A stretch of 64,000 nt of DNA from Cryptomeria japonica (GCF_030272615.1 NC_081411.1:825152397-825216396), one strand, 5' to 3'; positions 10,598-22,525 are shown, counted from the first letter of the stretch. Notes: generated by a model not told the origin, from the letters alone. Made by a program: numbers and translations.

Positions 10598-12848
10598 CAC
10601 CCCTTCTAGGATCAAATTAGCCAATATAATCATCTCTCCTAATATAACATTTTCTTCCAAATATTATGAAGTATTTAAGAGTAGGAGTATTACCAAACCA
10701 TAGTTCATGAGGGGTCTTACTAGTTTCACCTTTGATGTGAACTATGTTGAATGCGTAAATAGCTGTATTGACTGCTTCTCTCCAATATACATGAGGTAGG
10801 TTTACTTCTGATATCATGCTTCTAGCTACATCCAAAATAGTTTTGTTCTTCATTTCCACAACTCCATTTTGCTTGGGTGTCTAAGGTGCTGATAATTATC
10901 TTTTGATTCCATTCACTTCACATAATGTATAAAATTCCTTAGATGTGAATTCACCTCCTTGATCTGATCTCAAACATTTGATTTTCTTATCGGTTTCATT
11001 CTCTACCATTACCTTGAATAGTTTGAATTTACCAAAAGCTTCTGATTTCTCCTTGAGAAAAGTAACCCAACACATTCTAGAATAATCATCAATGATTAGC
11101 ATAAAATATCTATCTCCTTGTAAACTTCTAGTTCTTGCTGGACCACATAAATTAGTATGTATTAAGTCAAAAAAATTATTGGATTTTTCTGGAATACTCT
11201 TACAAGTTTCTCTAACTTGCTTTCCAAATTGGCATTCCTTACATACCGGATTGTGAGGTTTAACAATCTTAGGTAAATCCCTTACTTCCTTAGTTGTACT
11301 AATTTTCTTAATGCAATAAAAATTTACATGACAAAGTCGTTTATGCCATAACGAACTTTCATCAATATGTGCAATCAAACATGATTTTTTAGTGTTATTC
11401 AAATGAAAGATATTACCTCTAGTCTGATTATAGGTTGCAATTTCAAAACTAGTTTTGTTCATGATTTTGCATTTACCATTCTTGAATTGTAACTGAAATG
11501 CCTTTTCAACTAATTGACCAACACTCAAAAGATTATGCTTCAAACCTTCAACATAATAAACATTGTCAGTATTGTGCTTACCATCAAAAGATATAGTGCC
11601 TTTTCCTATGATCAAACAAGCTTTATCATCCCCAAATCTTACTAGACCTCTATTGTATTCCTGAAAGGTTAAGAATTTACTCTTATCAATAGTTGTATGA
11701 TGTGAACATCTGGAATCAATGATCCATTCATCATTTTCTTCAATTTTATCTTCCAAGGCCTGCTCTAGCAGTTGAATAGTAGGTGCCAGTTGATCTTTTG
11801 TTATTGCAACAAAAGCCCATCCATTGTCTCTCGGTTCCTCATCAGAATCCTTAGTAACTCCTTCATCAACATATTAACATGATTTGTCTCTATTCTTCTT
11901 AAATCTATATCTTTGATATTCGGGGTTAGGCTTATATGTTCTTTTAGCTTCTTCTTTCAATCTTGCATGTCTATCAGGATACCTAGATTCCATATGACCA
12001 AATTTATTGTAGTTAAAACATTTAAATGGTTCTTTACCTTCATACTTACTTCCAACTGGACCTTTAGGCATTTTCCTTGCAAATAGTGCTTCAAGCTCTT
12101 CAAGTTCTTCATTCTCTCTTCTGATTTCTTTAAGTTCTCTAGCATAGAGTGCTTTCCGATCAATTTTTTCAGATGATAATGATGATGTTGTAGATGATGA
12201 AGCTTTGAAAGCTAAATCTATCTTAATTGTAGCAACAGGACCAAATTCCTCAAGTTCAAAAGTTGAAATTTTTCCAACCAAAGTATCTCTAGATACTGAT
12301 GTATTAGCCATTGTTCTCAATTCATTAATAGCAATTAATTTCATTTTGTATGCCGGTGCTAATGCTCTTAAGACTTTAGAAACATTTTCATCTTTACTTA
12401 AGGATCCTCGACAACATTGTATACCCAAAACAATTTCATTAACTCTTTTCATAAAAGTAGAATTTCTTTCATCTTTCTTTATTTTCAGATTTTCATACCT
12501 GACCCGGAAGCATTCCAGTTTTGCAATTTTGACAGTGGTATCACCTTCATTCAACCTCTCCAATTTATCCCAAATATATTTAGCAGTAGATCAGTCCGAT
12601 AATCCCACGATTTGCTGATCTGACAATGCCCTCAAAAGTGCTTTTCTTGCTTTGCAATCATTCTCCTGATCTTTAGCCAAGGTTGGTGGATTAGGTTGAC
12701 TCTGTGTAGGACCAACTTACCCATTCTTTGTAACATCCCTTATGTCTTTTCCAATGCAATTCAGATGTGTCTCCATTCTAATCTTCCATATACCATAGTT
12801 AGTTCCATCAAGCTTCAGACTGTCCTTCCTAAAATAATTAGTTGTCAT
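10598..12848 (-). pseudogene. gag-pol: A2 gag-protease-integrase (truncated, decayed)
   Basis: The ATG is at 12848 (MTTNYFRKDSLKLDG, the same start as C). Gag follows with an N-terminal copia-type gag region and a degenerate knuckle CFNYNKFGHMESRY near 12030-11990, lacking two of the C/H ligands. The protease site reads DSRCSHH near 11715 rather than DSGCSHH, so the catalytic DSG is lost. Integrase shows the H-x4-H-like WHKRLCHVNF (11345), CKECQFGK (11250) and the D...DYSRM core (11090). In-frame stops occur near 12600, 11876, 10905 and 10880. The frame ends in the integrase C-terminal part at the A1 junction. Confidence 0.9.
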
Positions 12849-12891
12849 AGAATCTCCTCAAGCTGTTAAACTTTTGCAAAAAGAGGACTTA

Positions 12892-12905
12892 GCTCTGATA
12901 CCAAT
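12892..12905 (-). promoter_or_regulatory. A2 primer binding site (tRNA-iMet type)
   Basis: The minus strand reads ATTGGTATCAGAGC immediately after the LTR, the usual plant copia primer sequence complementary to initiator methionyl-tRNA. Confidence 0.85.
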
Positions 12906-13967
12906 TTTTAGGACCCAGAGGCAACTGAGAGGTTGGGGGGGTGAATCAGTTGTCTATTAATTTCAACCCAAATATAACTTAACCAAACTTAATGCATAAT
13001 ACTAGTAATCCAAACTTAATGCGGGTAGACAGTTTAACAGTTAATAACAGTACCAGTAAAGTTTAATGCATGAAACAAAAAAGACAAATAACATCCACAA
13101 CACATAACATAGATATTTGTACGTGGAAACCCTGTAAGGCAAAAAACCATGGTGGGAAACCTTACCCACAATCAGATGATACTACTATAGATAGTATGTG
13201 TGTACAAATGGGGTCTGCACATGCAAAAATGCCAACTGCCTAGAGCTCACTGCTCAATCATAAAATGGGAGTCGCACTGACTACAATTGGATGGTTGAAT
13301 CCAATGATAATTTACTGCTCAAAATAGCATCTTCATATGCTGGATTCAGTATCGGTTAAGCTCTGATTGTCTTCTTCATACCTTCCTTGAATCTTCAAAT
13401 TATGTTTGCATGTATAGCTCTTCTTCTATTTGCATATACCTTATTACATTCCCTTTCACACGTTCTTCATAATCTCACAAATGAGATCTTACATATATAC
13501 CAAAACCTAAGACCAAATGTGTAGGTCGACCCACTAAGAATATTACAATTAAATCAATTACAAATGAATCAATATGTGATGCATCATGTCATCTCAATAC
13601 ATTTACAATAATAACCAATCAATAAAACATCTTCATAATGTGTTGTGCTGATCTGGAATAGATAACGCTTACTGGTCCATAACCTAGACCTATTTGCCGG
13701 TAACAACAAATATGCAAACTTGATTAGACAAATAACCAAAGAACTAAAACCAAGTGTCCAAACAATGTCTTCTACATAGCCAAGTAATCTCCAGATGATA
13801 ATAGATCATGCTTAGTGCCGGTGAACAATATAACCTGCTGGTGAACCAGATACCGGTGACTATGCATAAGTCACTGAACATGTCGGTGAACATAACCAAA
13901 GATCTCCAGTGTTGATAAGTGTTGACATAAATGACAAAACAAATGCAACACATCCATAATACCAATA
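12906..13967 (-). repeat. 5' LTR of A2 (1,062 bp)
   Basis: On the minus strand it begins TATTGGTATTATGG at 13967 (TG mutated to TA) and ends CCTAAAA at 12906, where C has CCTAACA. The length matches the C LTRs (1,064 and 1,065 bp). Primer site ATTGGTATCAGAGC follows at 12905-12892. Confidence 0.85.
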
Positions 13968-14784
13968 ATGCCGGCAAATTATCAAGTGGATTTGTTCCAA
14001 AAGTTGCAAAATTTGAGACAGAAGGAATCTAGTGTGAAGGAAATACACCGAAGTATTTTACAAGTTGAATATCAGATCCGGACATGTTGATGATGAAGTT
14101 GAAAAAGTTGCAAGATATTTGAATGGATTGTGGATGTCTATACAAGATGAACTCAATTTGATCAAATTAGAAAGTGTTGAAGAGGCTTACCAGTATACCC
14201 TAAAGGCTGAAGAAAAGTTGAACAAAAGACATGAGCAAAGGCAGAGAGGCAGAGGTGGAAGTTTTACTGGAGGTAGATTTCAAGAAGGAAGAGGATATAT
14301 CAGAGGAAGATGTACCTATATAGATCAGAACAAGGACAAGGAAGTGAGTAAAGATGGAAATTCATACCGGAAGGATGATAGAAAATTCTACAGGAGGAGA
14401 GAACCAGATGGCTACTAGAATGAAATTTTTGGAAAAGATGACAGAAGACAAGACAAGAGAGTATTTAGATGAACTTGCTTTAAGTGTGGAGGAGAAGGAC
14501 ATTGTGTATTTGAATGTAAGAAGACAAAATATACCAAAAGATAAGAAGTGGTGGAAGAAAACCCCACCGGATCAGCTAACAAACCGAAAGATGGATAATT
14601 GTTGATGATGAGGAGAATTTTGTGTCATACCAACAAAGATGAGGATCCCTTGCAGAGGAGGAATTTGTTCAAGACCAAATGTAAGGTATTGGTAAGTGCT
14701 GTAAAGTTGTTATTGATAGTGGTAGTTCAGATAATCTTGTTTTAGAGGAGATGGTGAATAAGTTAAACTTGGAAAGATTGAAAC
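13968..14784 (+). pseudogene. gag-pro: Element I: gypsy (chromovirus-like) gag to protease fragment
   Basis: The plus-strand frame begins PANYQVDLFQKLQNLRQK. Across frameshifts it continues with RSGHVDDEVEKVARYLNGL and EEAYQYTLKAEEKLNKRHEQ (14083-14240), a conserved chromovirus gag block. An RG-rich stretch (14245-14310), a CCHC knuckle CFKCGGEGHCVFEC (14474-14515) and a retropepsin motif VIDSGSSDNLV (about 14712-14745) follow. A2 interrupts it on the left and the E 5' LTR on the right. The rest is not in the window, so this is the oldest layer visible here. Confidence 0.85.
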
Positions 14785-17188
14785 TATTGGCATTTGTCTA
14801 AACTGGCAAAGATTGTTGATATGCAACTAGTAAATAGTTGATTGGTGAATGTGATGAAGAGATTGATGACTAAGTTTTATGTTGTCATTGATGGTAACAA
14901 TTTTTTGTAGTCATCTAAGTACTGGAAGCCAACCGGTAAGTTATAACTGGTACAGAAGATAGTTTGATAGAGAACCAGTAATTCGGACTTTGACAAACAG
15001 TAAAATAGAGGACAATGTTACATTCAAGAAACCGGTGCTGAAGATCTTGAAGAATTAGGTGATGGGGTTTCAAAGAAGTGTTGAAGATAGGTATTTAGAG
15101 TTTTGTTCACAACTGCATTAGCAGATTCAACCAGATGAGAGAGATTTAATGTACATAGAAGATAAACTAAAAAAACACTTAATTGATACTGATATAACTC
15201 ACTTAAATTGGTAAAATGACATAGGTTTTGATTTCTTATGTTGGTGGCCAACATAAGTGTAAAGCGGAAAAATTGAACCCTAGTTGTTCTTCCCTCCCCA
15301 ACTCCAAGGAGAGAGAAGGGAGAGTCACTAGGGTTGATGGTTTTCACTTAGGAGAGAATTTACATTCAAAAGAGGGGTTGAAACCCACAAGATTCAACCC
15401 ACGCAATGCAAGATTGGATTCTATATGAGTTTCAAGGGTTAAGACATCAAGGATACCCTCTTTTGTAAAGAATGTAGATAGAAAGATTGAACTAGGAATG
15501 CATGTAAAGTAGGAAAGATTCGCTTATAAACAGAGATAGGGATATGAGATGAAGCTGCGGACTTGGAATTAGCAGTAAAATGTCGAGACGGTGCTGTTCT
15601 GCAAATTTGAGCGAAAGTTGACGAGACGATGGCGCCCGGCATGCACACGGTCCTCTGAAAAATCTGCGAAACGAAGGGGGATTTGTTCGTCTCTGCATAA
15701 GGATTCCAGATCTTCAATTACAGCTGCGTACCTGCAACCTACACACAGAAAAGAGAGGACAATTGGGGGGTTAGGGATTAGGGGTTTGCCTTTAGGTCAA
15801 ACCCCGGTTTTGGAATTAACCAAGAAATGAGAATGCTGTAAGTGTAAATGTTTGTAATGTAAACAAGTACTGATACCTTGTTGTAAGAATGTTTGTATTC
15901 TTACATGCGAAGGTGTAAATGTTGTTGTATGTTGTATGTTGTAAGTGATCTCCTCTTCAATGGTTGAATCCTTGTCTTGAATGCAACACTTAGCCTTGAA
16001 TGGAGACTTAGAATGCTCAATTGCTTGAAGGAATGCTTGAATGCTTGAATGCTTGAATGCTTGAATATCGTTTCCGCCTTTTTTCCATCTTCCAAAATGG
16101 GAGAGGAAATGCAGTTTTTATACTTGTCAATTAGGGTTGAAAGACTAATTTTCCCGACCTTAGGCCGACCAGGAAATATTATTTTCCAATTTGCAAACTT
16201 AAAGACCCGAAGCCCCAAAAGAGACCGGGCCCAAAATAGGGCCAGGGACCAGGGTGCTGGGCGCCATGGTCCCACCTCCAGGGATAGTAGGGTGCAAGGA
16301 GGATCAGGCCAGGGTGCTGAAAAATGCAGTTTTTGGTGTCATGAACAAGTTTTGGGGTCTCCATTCAGGTTCAGTGTTGCGCCGCCATCGTGAAGACCCA
16401 AATGCGGTCGAAATTGCAAGTGTCACAATTTTAGGACGCTACAATAAGTAAAGTGTGCAATGCAAGTTTGTCTAGATTAATTGAACCTAGGAAATTGTTC
16501 CAAGGTTGTAGCCGAATAAAAGTAAGTGTCTATAAAAAGTGTGATGAGGTATCAAGTCGGTGTGTGAAAAGAGAGAAATCATTAGTGAATATTGTGAATG
16601 AGAGTGTGCGGTAATTAGGGAAGCTCTATAATGAAGTGTTATTGAAGTTTTGAGGATCTGAAGTGGATCTTACTAGACACAAAAGGTGTTATACAAAGAT
16701 CTTTTCACTGTTGTTTTCCTAACAGTTTGTAGTAGTAAAATCCCCTAACTGGGTAGGTCCTAACAGGCCTTAAATTTGTAAATCCCCTAACAGGGTTTCT
16801 CTATATTATAGTCTTAAATCATCACACAAGGTTGATCCTAACAGGTCATAGATCCTAACATAGCTTATCATAGAAATCCCTTAATCGAGTGACTCTTAAT
16901 TGGGTCTTCTCCTAATAGGGCATATTTGTAAGACCTTAACCGGTCAAGATTTCTATTCTACAGATAGTGAATCTTATGGGTATTAACTCGCACCATTGTT
17001 TTTCCCTTTTGGGTTTCCATGTATAGATCTCTTGTGTTATGTGGAATTTTCTTTATTAGGTGATTGCATATGCGGTGATATTTATTGTATGCTTGATAAG
17101 TTTTAAGTTATTTAAGTTGGTGATCAGATTCTTAGTGTTTTTACTTGCAGTGATTCACCCCCCCTCTTAGTGCATTATAATTTTATCA
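14785..17188 (+). repeat. 5' LTR of element E (about 1,213 bp plus nested solo LTR)
   Basis: It starts TATTGGCATTTGTC (TGTTGG in the 3' copy at 63348) and ends TTTTATCA before the primer site at 17189. A solo LTR (15258-16443) with TSD ATAAG is nested in it. Removing that insert gives continuity with the 3' LTR around 63810. The LTR interrupts the protease of gypsy remnant I. Confidence 0.85.
15258..16443 (-). mobile_element. Solo LTR K1 (1,186 bp, TSD ATAAG)
   Basis: Bounded by TGTAAAGCGG...GGACGCTACA on the plus strand, with ATAAG at 15253-15257 and 16444-16448. No coding potential. The minus strand is probably the element's own orientation: it starts TGTAGCGTCC and carries GTATAAAAACTG (a TATA-like box) near 16125-16113. 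It includes a GC-rich hairpin (16245-16273) and an 8-bp TGCTTGAA repeat (about 16020-16065). Confidence 0.85.
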
Positions 17189-17203
17189 ATTGGTATCAGA
17201 GCC
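17189..17203 (+). promoter_or_regulatory. E primer binding site (tRNA-iMet type)
   Basis: ATTGGTATCAGAGCC directly follows the LTR. It is a copia-type primer site although E has no recognisable pol, suggesting mobilisation by a copia partner. Confidence 0.85.
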
Positions 17204-17250
17204 CAACTTCCTTAAAGCTTAACTACTTGGAAGGGATCCCTAAGGCAGTT

Positions 17251-18403
17251 ATGGGGGAAGGAATGAGCTATAGTGAGATGAATAAAAGACTTGCAGAAAC
17301 TAGGGAAGCCATAGAAACATTGAGAGGCAAGTATAAAGATTCAGAAGGTAGGAGGAAAGAAGTAACTGAACAACTATTGGAGGTTTCTGAAAGTAGCTCT
17401 TTTGATGAGGCGAACATAGATGCATTGGTTGATGAGGTTAAGAAACTGAATGAAGAGAAGGCTAACTTGAGGAGAGAGTTAGAAGCTCAAACCATCCGAA
17501 TGAGTCAAGAACTTGAAGCAAGGAGGACTGCAGAAGACAAGATCAAAGAAAAAGAACATGAGATATTTAAGTTGAATCAATAATTCGACACCCTGTATGC
17601 TCATTAGCATGAGAAGAAAGAAGAAAAAGAAGATATAAAGGCATATCTTGATATGGAAATGCCTCTTAGAGAGACTCTTGTGTAGTATAATGAATATCTT
17701 ACAAAAGAACTTGTTGATGCTAATGAGAAGCTTGCAAAGTTTAATAAAAGTTCTACCATGCTTGATGAGTAGATCCAAGCTCAGACGATGAAAGGTGATA
17801 CAACTAGATTGGGTTATACAACATTTGAGAAAGGTGAGTCTTTTGGTACAAAGGACAACATTCATGAAGGTAAACCTGCACCTAAGCTTCAAAAATCCAT
17901 CATTAAGGAACCTTATAAACCTGTATGTTTCAATTGTCATGAACTAGGACATACTGCTTATGTTTGTAGAAGTAGATCTAATGCTGATACTGGTTACAAA
18001 CCTAATACTTATCAAAGGTTTTCAAAATCTGTAATAAATTTGGGCATGTGTCTATGAAATATAGAAGAAGGACTGGTAGAGGTAATGTAGGACCTTGGAG
18101 AGAATCTGATATGTCTTGTTATCATTGTCATCAATTAGGACACATTGCTAAGTTTTGCAGAGAAAAGAAGAACCAACTGGTAAATCAATCTACTAACCAA
18201 AAAGGAAAGAATAAAGTTGATATTGAGGAAACCAGAGCTGAGCTGAATTGAATCTGGAAGAAGAAGAGTGATGATAAACCATCCGAGGAGTCTCATTCTT
18301 CACCTAGTGTGGAGAACCCTTCACTGGTAAACTAAGTTGTTTAAACAACCTGGGGAGAGCTTATTCTCAAATATTTAGATGAACCCTTGGATGAAGTGTA
18401 GTA
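17251..18403 (+). pseudogene. gag: E gag, copy 1: coiled-coil and zinc-knuckle protein
   Basis: ATG at 17251 (MGEGMSYSEMNKRLAE). The first part (to about 17790) is Lys/Glu/Leu-rich heptad-like sequence, expected to form a long coiled coil (ETREAIETLRGKYKD, EVKKLNEEKANLRRELEAQ). Knuckles follow: CFNCHELGHTAYVC (17926-17967), a degenerate ICNKFGHVSMKY (about 18026-18065), and CYHCHQLGHIAKFC (18118-18160). Several stops (17581, 17605, 17683, 17770, 18055) and a frameshift break it. Relative to copy 2 it lacks one knuckle. No protease, integrase or RT follows. I infer a particle/RNA-binding Gag of a TR-GAG-like non-autonomous element. Confidence 0.75.
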
Positions 18404-18815
18404 AGTTTGATCTATATATTTTGTTACTTTTTGATGTTATGAAGTGTTTTGGATCATAACCGGTATGAATGATGTATCTTTGACAACAAGTAGTATGCAT
18501 TAGTTTATTAAGTGTTATTTTAGGGTTTTACTGGTAATAGCATTTAATGCGGTAGTTAAAGAGCATATAAAAGGAACTTTTTTAATTTATTTGTCACATT
18601 GCATTATTATGAGCATTTGGAGAGTGAATAGAGAAGAGAAGAGCTTGTGGTGGCAACATATAATTTGTTCAGAGATTTGAGGAGATTGAAAGTGATTTGT
18701 GAATTGGTGATTGGCTTGAGAAAGATTAGTCAGTGTTTGGAACCCTAGGTGTGATAGCGATAAAAGGTATTTATCCAGAAATCTTGCTATCTGCTTATCT
18801 TTTGAATCATTGAAG
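18404..18815 (+). promoter_or_regulatory. Internal region with TATA-like signal upstream of the E accessory ORF (copy 1)
   Basis: No ORF. TATAAAAG lies at 18566-18573, about 240 bp before the accessory-ORF ATG at 18816, surrounded by sequence conserved in copy 2 (29651-30067). This could be an internal promoter giving the accessory ORF its own transcript (inference). In copy 2 the motif is AAATAAAAG. Confidence 0.45.
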
Positions 18816-18905
18816 ATGGAATCTCCACATCCAGTTGATGTTACTGATAGGCCATGACCTAAATTTAAGAGACATTTGTTTAAATTTGAAGAAACTAATC
18901 CCGCT
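18816..18905 (+). pseudogene. E accessory ORF, first 30 codons (copy 1)
   Basis: ATG at 18816 opens MESPHPVDVTDRP, then a TGA where copy 2 has CGA (Arg), then PKFKRH and FKFEETNPA. The frame is cut after 30 codons by a gypsy LTR beginning TGATGCAGAG at 18906. Copy 2 (30068-30157) is cut at exactly the same codon. I do not recognise the protein. Confidence 0.6.
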
Positions 18906-21659
18906 TGATGCAGAGCCAGGCAACAATCTAGATGTTTTTCCTTCTCACACCTACAACTAACATGTCCAAACCAAGTTGTTTTTCTTGTTTCAAGGTGTCA
19001 AACAAATCACCTACCAAGTTCTCAACTCACACAATAGTTTGTGTGACAAGATCCATAAAGGATTTGCATCTATCACTCTACCCTTCACCTTGACTCAACC
19101 CTTATGTGAAGGATAGACCACTTCCGACATTGATGGGATGGAAAGCTATTGGATATTTTATATTGGTAGTCCAACCAACTCAAATCATCCTTTAGATCTG
19201 ACTGCCAACTATGCTAGGGGGTACTTGTCCCACAACTGTCCTATTTGCCTAGTAGCCCTTCCAATTGAGTTTTTACCACACAACTTTATTAAATTCTGAA
19301 GGACAAGGAAAAATAAGGGAATATTTAGATACCCTTTATCAAGTTATACAATTCCCCAAAGGTTTATATCCCGACTCCAAATTCAAAGGTATGAACCCTT
19401 ACTGTCCTTATTGTAAAGCAGAAAATCGCGGTCGAACCCTAGTTGGTCTCCCCTCTTCTAACTCCGAGGAGAGAGAAGGGAGGTTCGCTAGGATTCGATG
19501 GGTTTTCACTTAGGGGGAAGACTTTACATTCAAAAGAGGGGTTGCAACTCATAAGATTCAATCCCACACAATGTAAGATTGGATGCTAAATGAATTTCAA
19601 GGGTTTGGAAAGCAAAGCTACCCTCTTTTGTAAAGAATGTTGATAGAAGAATTAAGCTAAGCATGCATAGAAAGTCATAAAGATTCGCTTATAAACTGAG
19701 TTCGGGTTATAGGATGAAGCTGCGGACCTGGAATTAGCAGTAGAATGTCGATACGGCGCTGTCCTGCAAATTTGAGCAAAAGTTGTCGGGACGATGGCGC
19801 CCAGCGCCACGGTCCTCCAAAAAATCTGCGAAACGAAGGGGGATCTATTCGTCTCTGCACAAGGATTCCAGATCTTCAATTTCAGCCGCGTACCTGCAAC
19901 CTACACACAGAAAAGCGAAGACGATTGGGGGGTTAGGGATTAAGGGTTTGCCTTTAGGTCAAACCCCAGTTTTGGAATTAACCAAGAAATGAGCAAGTGC
20001 TGTAAATGTAAATGACTGTAATGTAAAACAAGTACTAATACCTTGTTCTAAGGATGTTTGTATCCTTATGTGCAAAGGTTTAGATGTTGTATGTTGTAGT
20101 ATGTGGCATGTAATAAGTGATCTCCTCTTCAATGGTTGAATCCTTGACTTGAATGCAACACTTAGCCTTGAATGGAGACTTGGAATGATCAATTGCTTGA
20201 ATGCTTGAATGCTTGAGTATAGTTTCCACGCTTTTCACATATGTCCTTCTCATGCCAAATGAGAGAGAAAAATGTAGTTTATATACTTGTCAATTAGGGC
20301 TGATAGACTGATTTTCCCGACCTTAGGCCGACCAGGGAAGTATATTTCCAAATTGCAATCAAAAAGACCCGATATCACTTAGGAAACCGAGCCCAAAATA
20401 GGACCCAGGGACCAGGGCGCTAGGCGCCCTGGTCCTGAGGGACCAGGGCGCTGGGCGCTCTGGTCCCACCTCTGGGACAGCGGGGTGCAAGGAGGTTCAG
20501 GCCAATGGTGCTTGAAAAATGCAGTTTTCAGTGTCGTGAGCAAGTTTTGGGGTCTCCATTCAGGTTGTGTGTTGCGTCGCCATCGTGAAGACCGAAATGC
20601 AGTCGAAATTGCAAGTGTCACAATTTTAGGACGCTACACTTATAAACCTAATTAAGCCAATTAGGCCTAATTTACAAAGCAAGTGCCCCTTTTACTAGTC
20701 CCTTGACTAAACAAAAAATCCAAAAGGTGGGGTAAGATGTCAAACTACAAAATACAAGGTTTCAAGACTTTATCCCATCTCCTTTTCCTATTGTAAGTGA
20801 TTTTCATTTCTACAGTTCAGGCAGTCACATAGAGATGCCCACCCAGGGTCAATTCAATCTCCTCGGGCTTGGAGCATCCATGCAAACAAAAACCAAAATA
20901 TTATGGTAAAATGGCACCTCTAACATTTTCCCATAGGTTGTTTGATCCTTTGGTGAAAATGTCAGATTAAGGGCATTTTTTCAATGAAACCCTGGGTGGT
21001 GACAGGGTTTATGACCGGTCTAGATAGATTCTAATGGATCTCTACAAACCGATTGTTTCAAGATCTTAAAATTGATTCAAATTAAAGTTAAGAGAATTAC
21101 CTAACTTATCCAACTGGTTTTTGACATCCACCAATCCATACAAATCATAAATGAACATCTAACACAAATTTTCAAGAAACTCCAAGTACGTTGTATTACT
21201 CCAAAACATTACAAACTTCAACAAAAGCCCTAGAATCGATCCAAGTGGTCCTAATATAGCCTCCCTAATGGTTTCCAACCACTTTTAAAACTTTGGAACC
21301 ATTGGAGGATTAGTTACACCTTTTTGATAACATTTTGCAATGACAACAAAAGTTGTCAACTTTCAAACTTGGCAAATCCAAGGTGTATTCTACCTATTCC
21401 AAGGATTGGTTTGATGTTTCTAAGACTAATATTTATTTTCTGACTCATTCCTAGACTCCTACTGACCCACATGGTCATTTGTCCATGGTGGATTATAAAA
21501 TATAAACCATGACAATGCCTTACATCAATTGGGTCTTATTGACTCACAAACCTATCAACCTACTACATATGATGTCAATGTGACAAGGTCATTATATTTT
21601 CACATGGATGAAGTTAGACTCTTTAGGCTTTTTTTGTGTCTTTGGGTGCTCCTGCACCA
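18906..21659 (-). repeat. 3' LTR of H (about 1.52 kb plus nested solo LTR K2)
   Basis: On the minus strand it begins TGGTGCAGGAGCACCC at 21659 and ends CTCTGCATCA at 18906. K2 (19412-20638, TSD CTTAT) is nested inside. It is homologous throughout to the copy at 30158-34537. Confidence 0.7.
19412..20638 (-). mobile_element. Solo LTR K2 (1,227 bp, TSD CTTAT)
   Basis: Same family as K1: TGTAAAGCAG...GGACGCTACA, flanked by perfect CTTAT at 19407-19411 and 20639-20643. It has two tandem GC-rich hairpins (20409-20435 and 20439-20467) where K1 has one, and about three TGCTTGAA units where K1 has about five. No coding capacity. Confidence 0.85.
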
Positions 21660-21660
21660 T

Positions 21661-22500
21661 ACTCCCTGGGTGTTTGAATCTCAAGTCCACTTGAAATGAG
21701 TTCCTACAATGTAGTCCCATGTTTATTCATGTGGTCTTCATCCATCCATACGAAATCTGCCTCAGGGAGTCCTTACCACTTAACAAGGTATTGTTTGTAG
21801 ACCTTGTTCCTAGTTTTCTTCACAACCTTGGTGTCCAAGATCCTTTCAAGTTTGGGTGCTCCTTGAATTGGAAAGTCTTTCAGAATGTTTGTAGCATCTT
21901 CCATTGGCGATGAACCATCTTCCTTCCCTGCACCTTTGAATGGTGTTAGATCTGCAACATTAAAGATTGGGGATATACCTATGTCTGAAGGTAATTGGAT
22001 TTCATATGCATTGTTCCCAAATTTATTGAGTATTTGAAAAGGTCCAACCTTCATCATTATGAGCTTTGTGTATTTCCCTTTTGACAATCTCTCCTTTTTC
22101 AGTTTTGTCCATACCATGTCTCCAACTTGGAACTACACATCTCTCTTGCTCCTATCAACCCCCACCTTGTACTTCTTTGTACTTCTCTACAATTTCATCT
22201 TGACTTGGTCATGGATCTCCTTTATCCCTACAACAAATTCTTCTCCATGAGCACTGATATGTTCAGTTAAGGGTAGGTTTCTCAATTACAACACACCTCT
22301 TGGATTCAACTCATAGACAATTTGGAAAGGGCTTCTTCTTGTACTCCTATTAAAAGAGTCATTATGGGCATATTCTTCTTGGGAGATAATGGAATCCCGC
22401 CTTTCACCACACTGCCTGGTGAGGCACCTTAGCAAATTTCCAAGTGTCCTATTGACCACTTCTGTTGGACCGTCCATTTGGGGATGATAGGCTAAACTAA
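21661..22500 (-). pseudogene. pol: H integrase C-terminus and chromodomain-like segment
   Basis: 22507-22286 continues integrase (LAYHPQMDGPTEVVNRTLGN, a chromovirus hallmark). 22117-21773 encodes KVGPFQILNKFGNNAYEIQL, the GPF/Y module, and then ILDTKVVKKTRNKVYKQYLV followed by KW and, past a stop, LPEADFVWM. That block resembles the chromodomain that directs chromovirus integration to heterochromatin. The frame has stops and shifts. Confidence 0.8.
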
Positions 22501-22525
22501 AAGACAAGTTTGTTTCTAAATTCCT

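Larger units (their letters stand above)
10598..13967 (-). mobile_element. Element A2: 5' half of a Ty1/copia retrotransposon
   Basis: Minus strand: 5' LTR (13967-12906), tRNA-Met-type primer site, gag, protease and integrase up to about residue RRDDYIG; then it stops at the junction with A1. It is the same family as C. It was inserted into a gypsy gag frame (I): gag sequence PANYQVDLFQKLQNL resumes at about 13970. Confidence 0.9.

Noticed and set aside
16021-16070. Direct repeats considered as a CRISPR-like array
   Set aside because: Units are 8 bp with no spacers, inside a plant LTR; simple tandem repeat.
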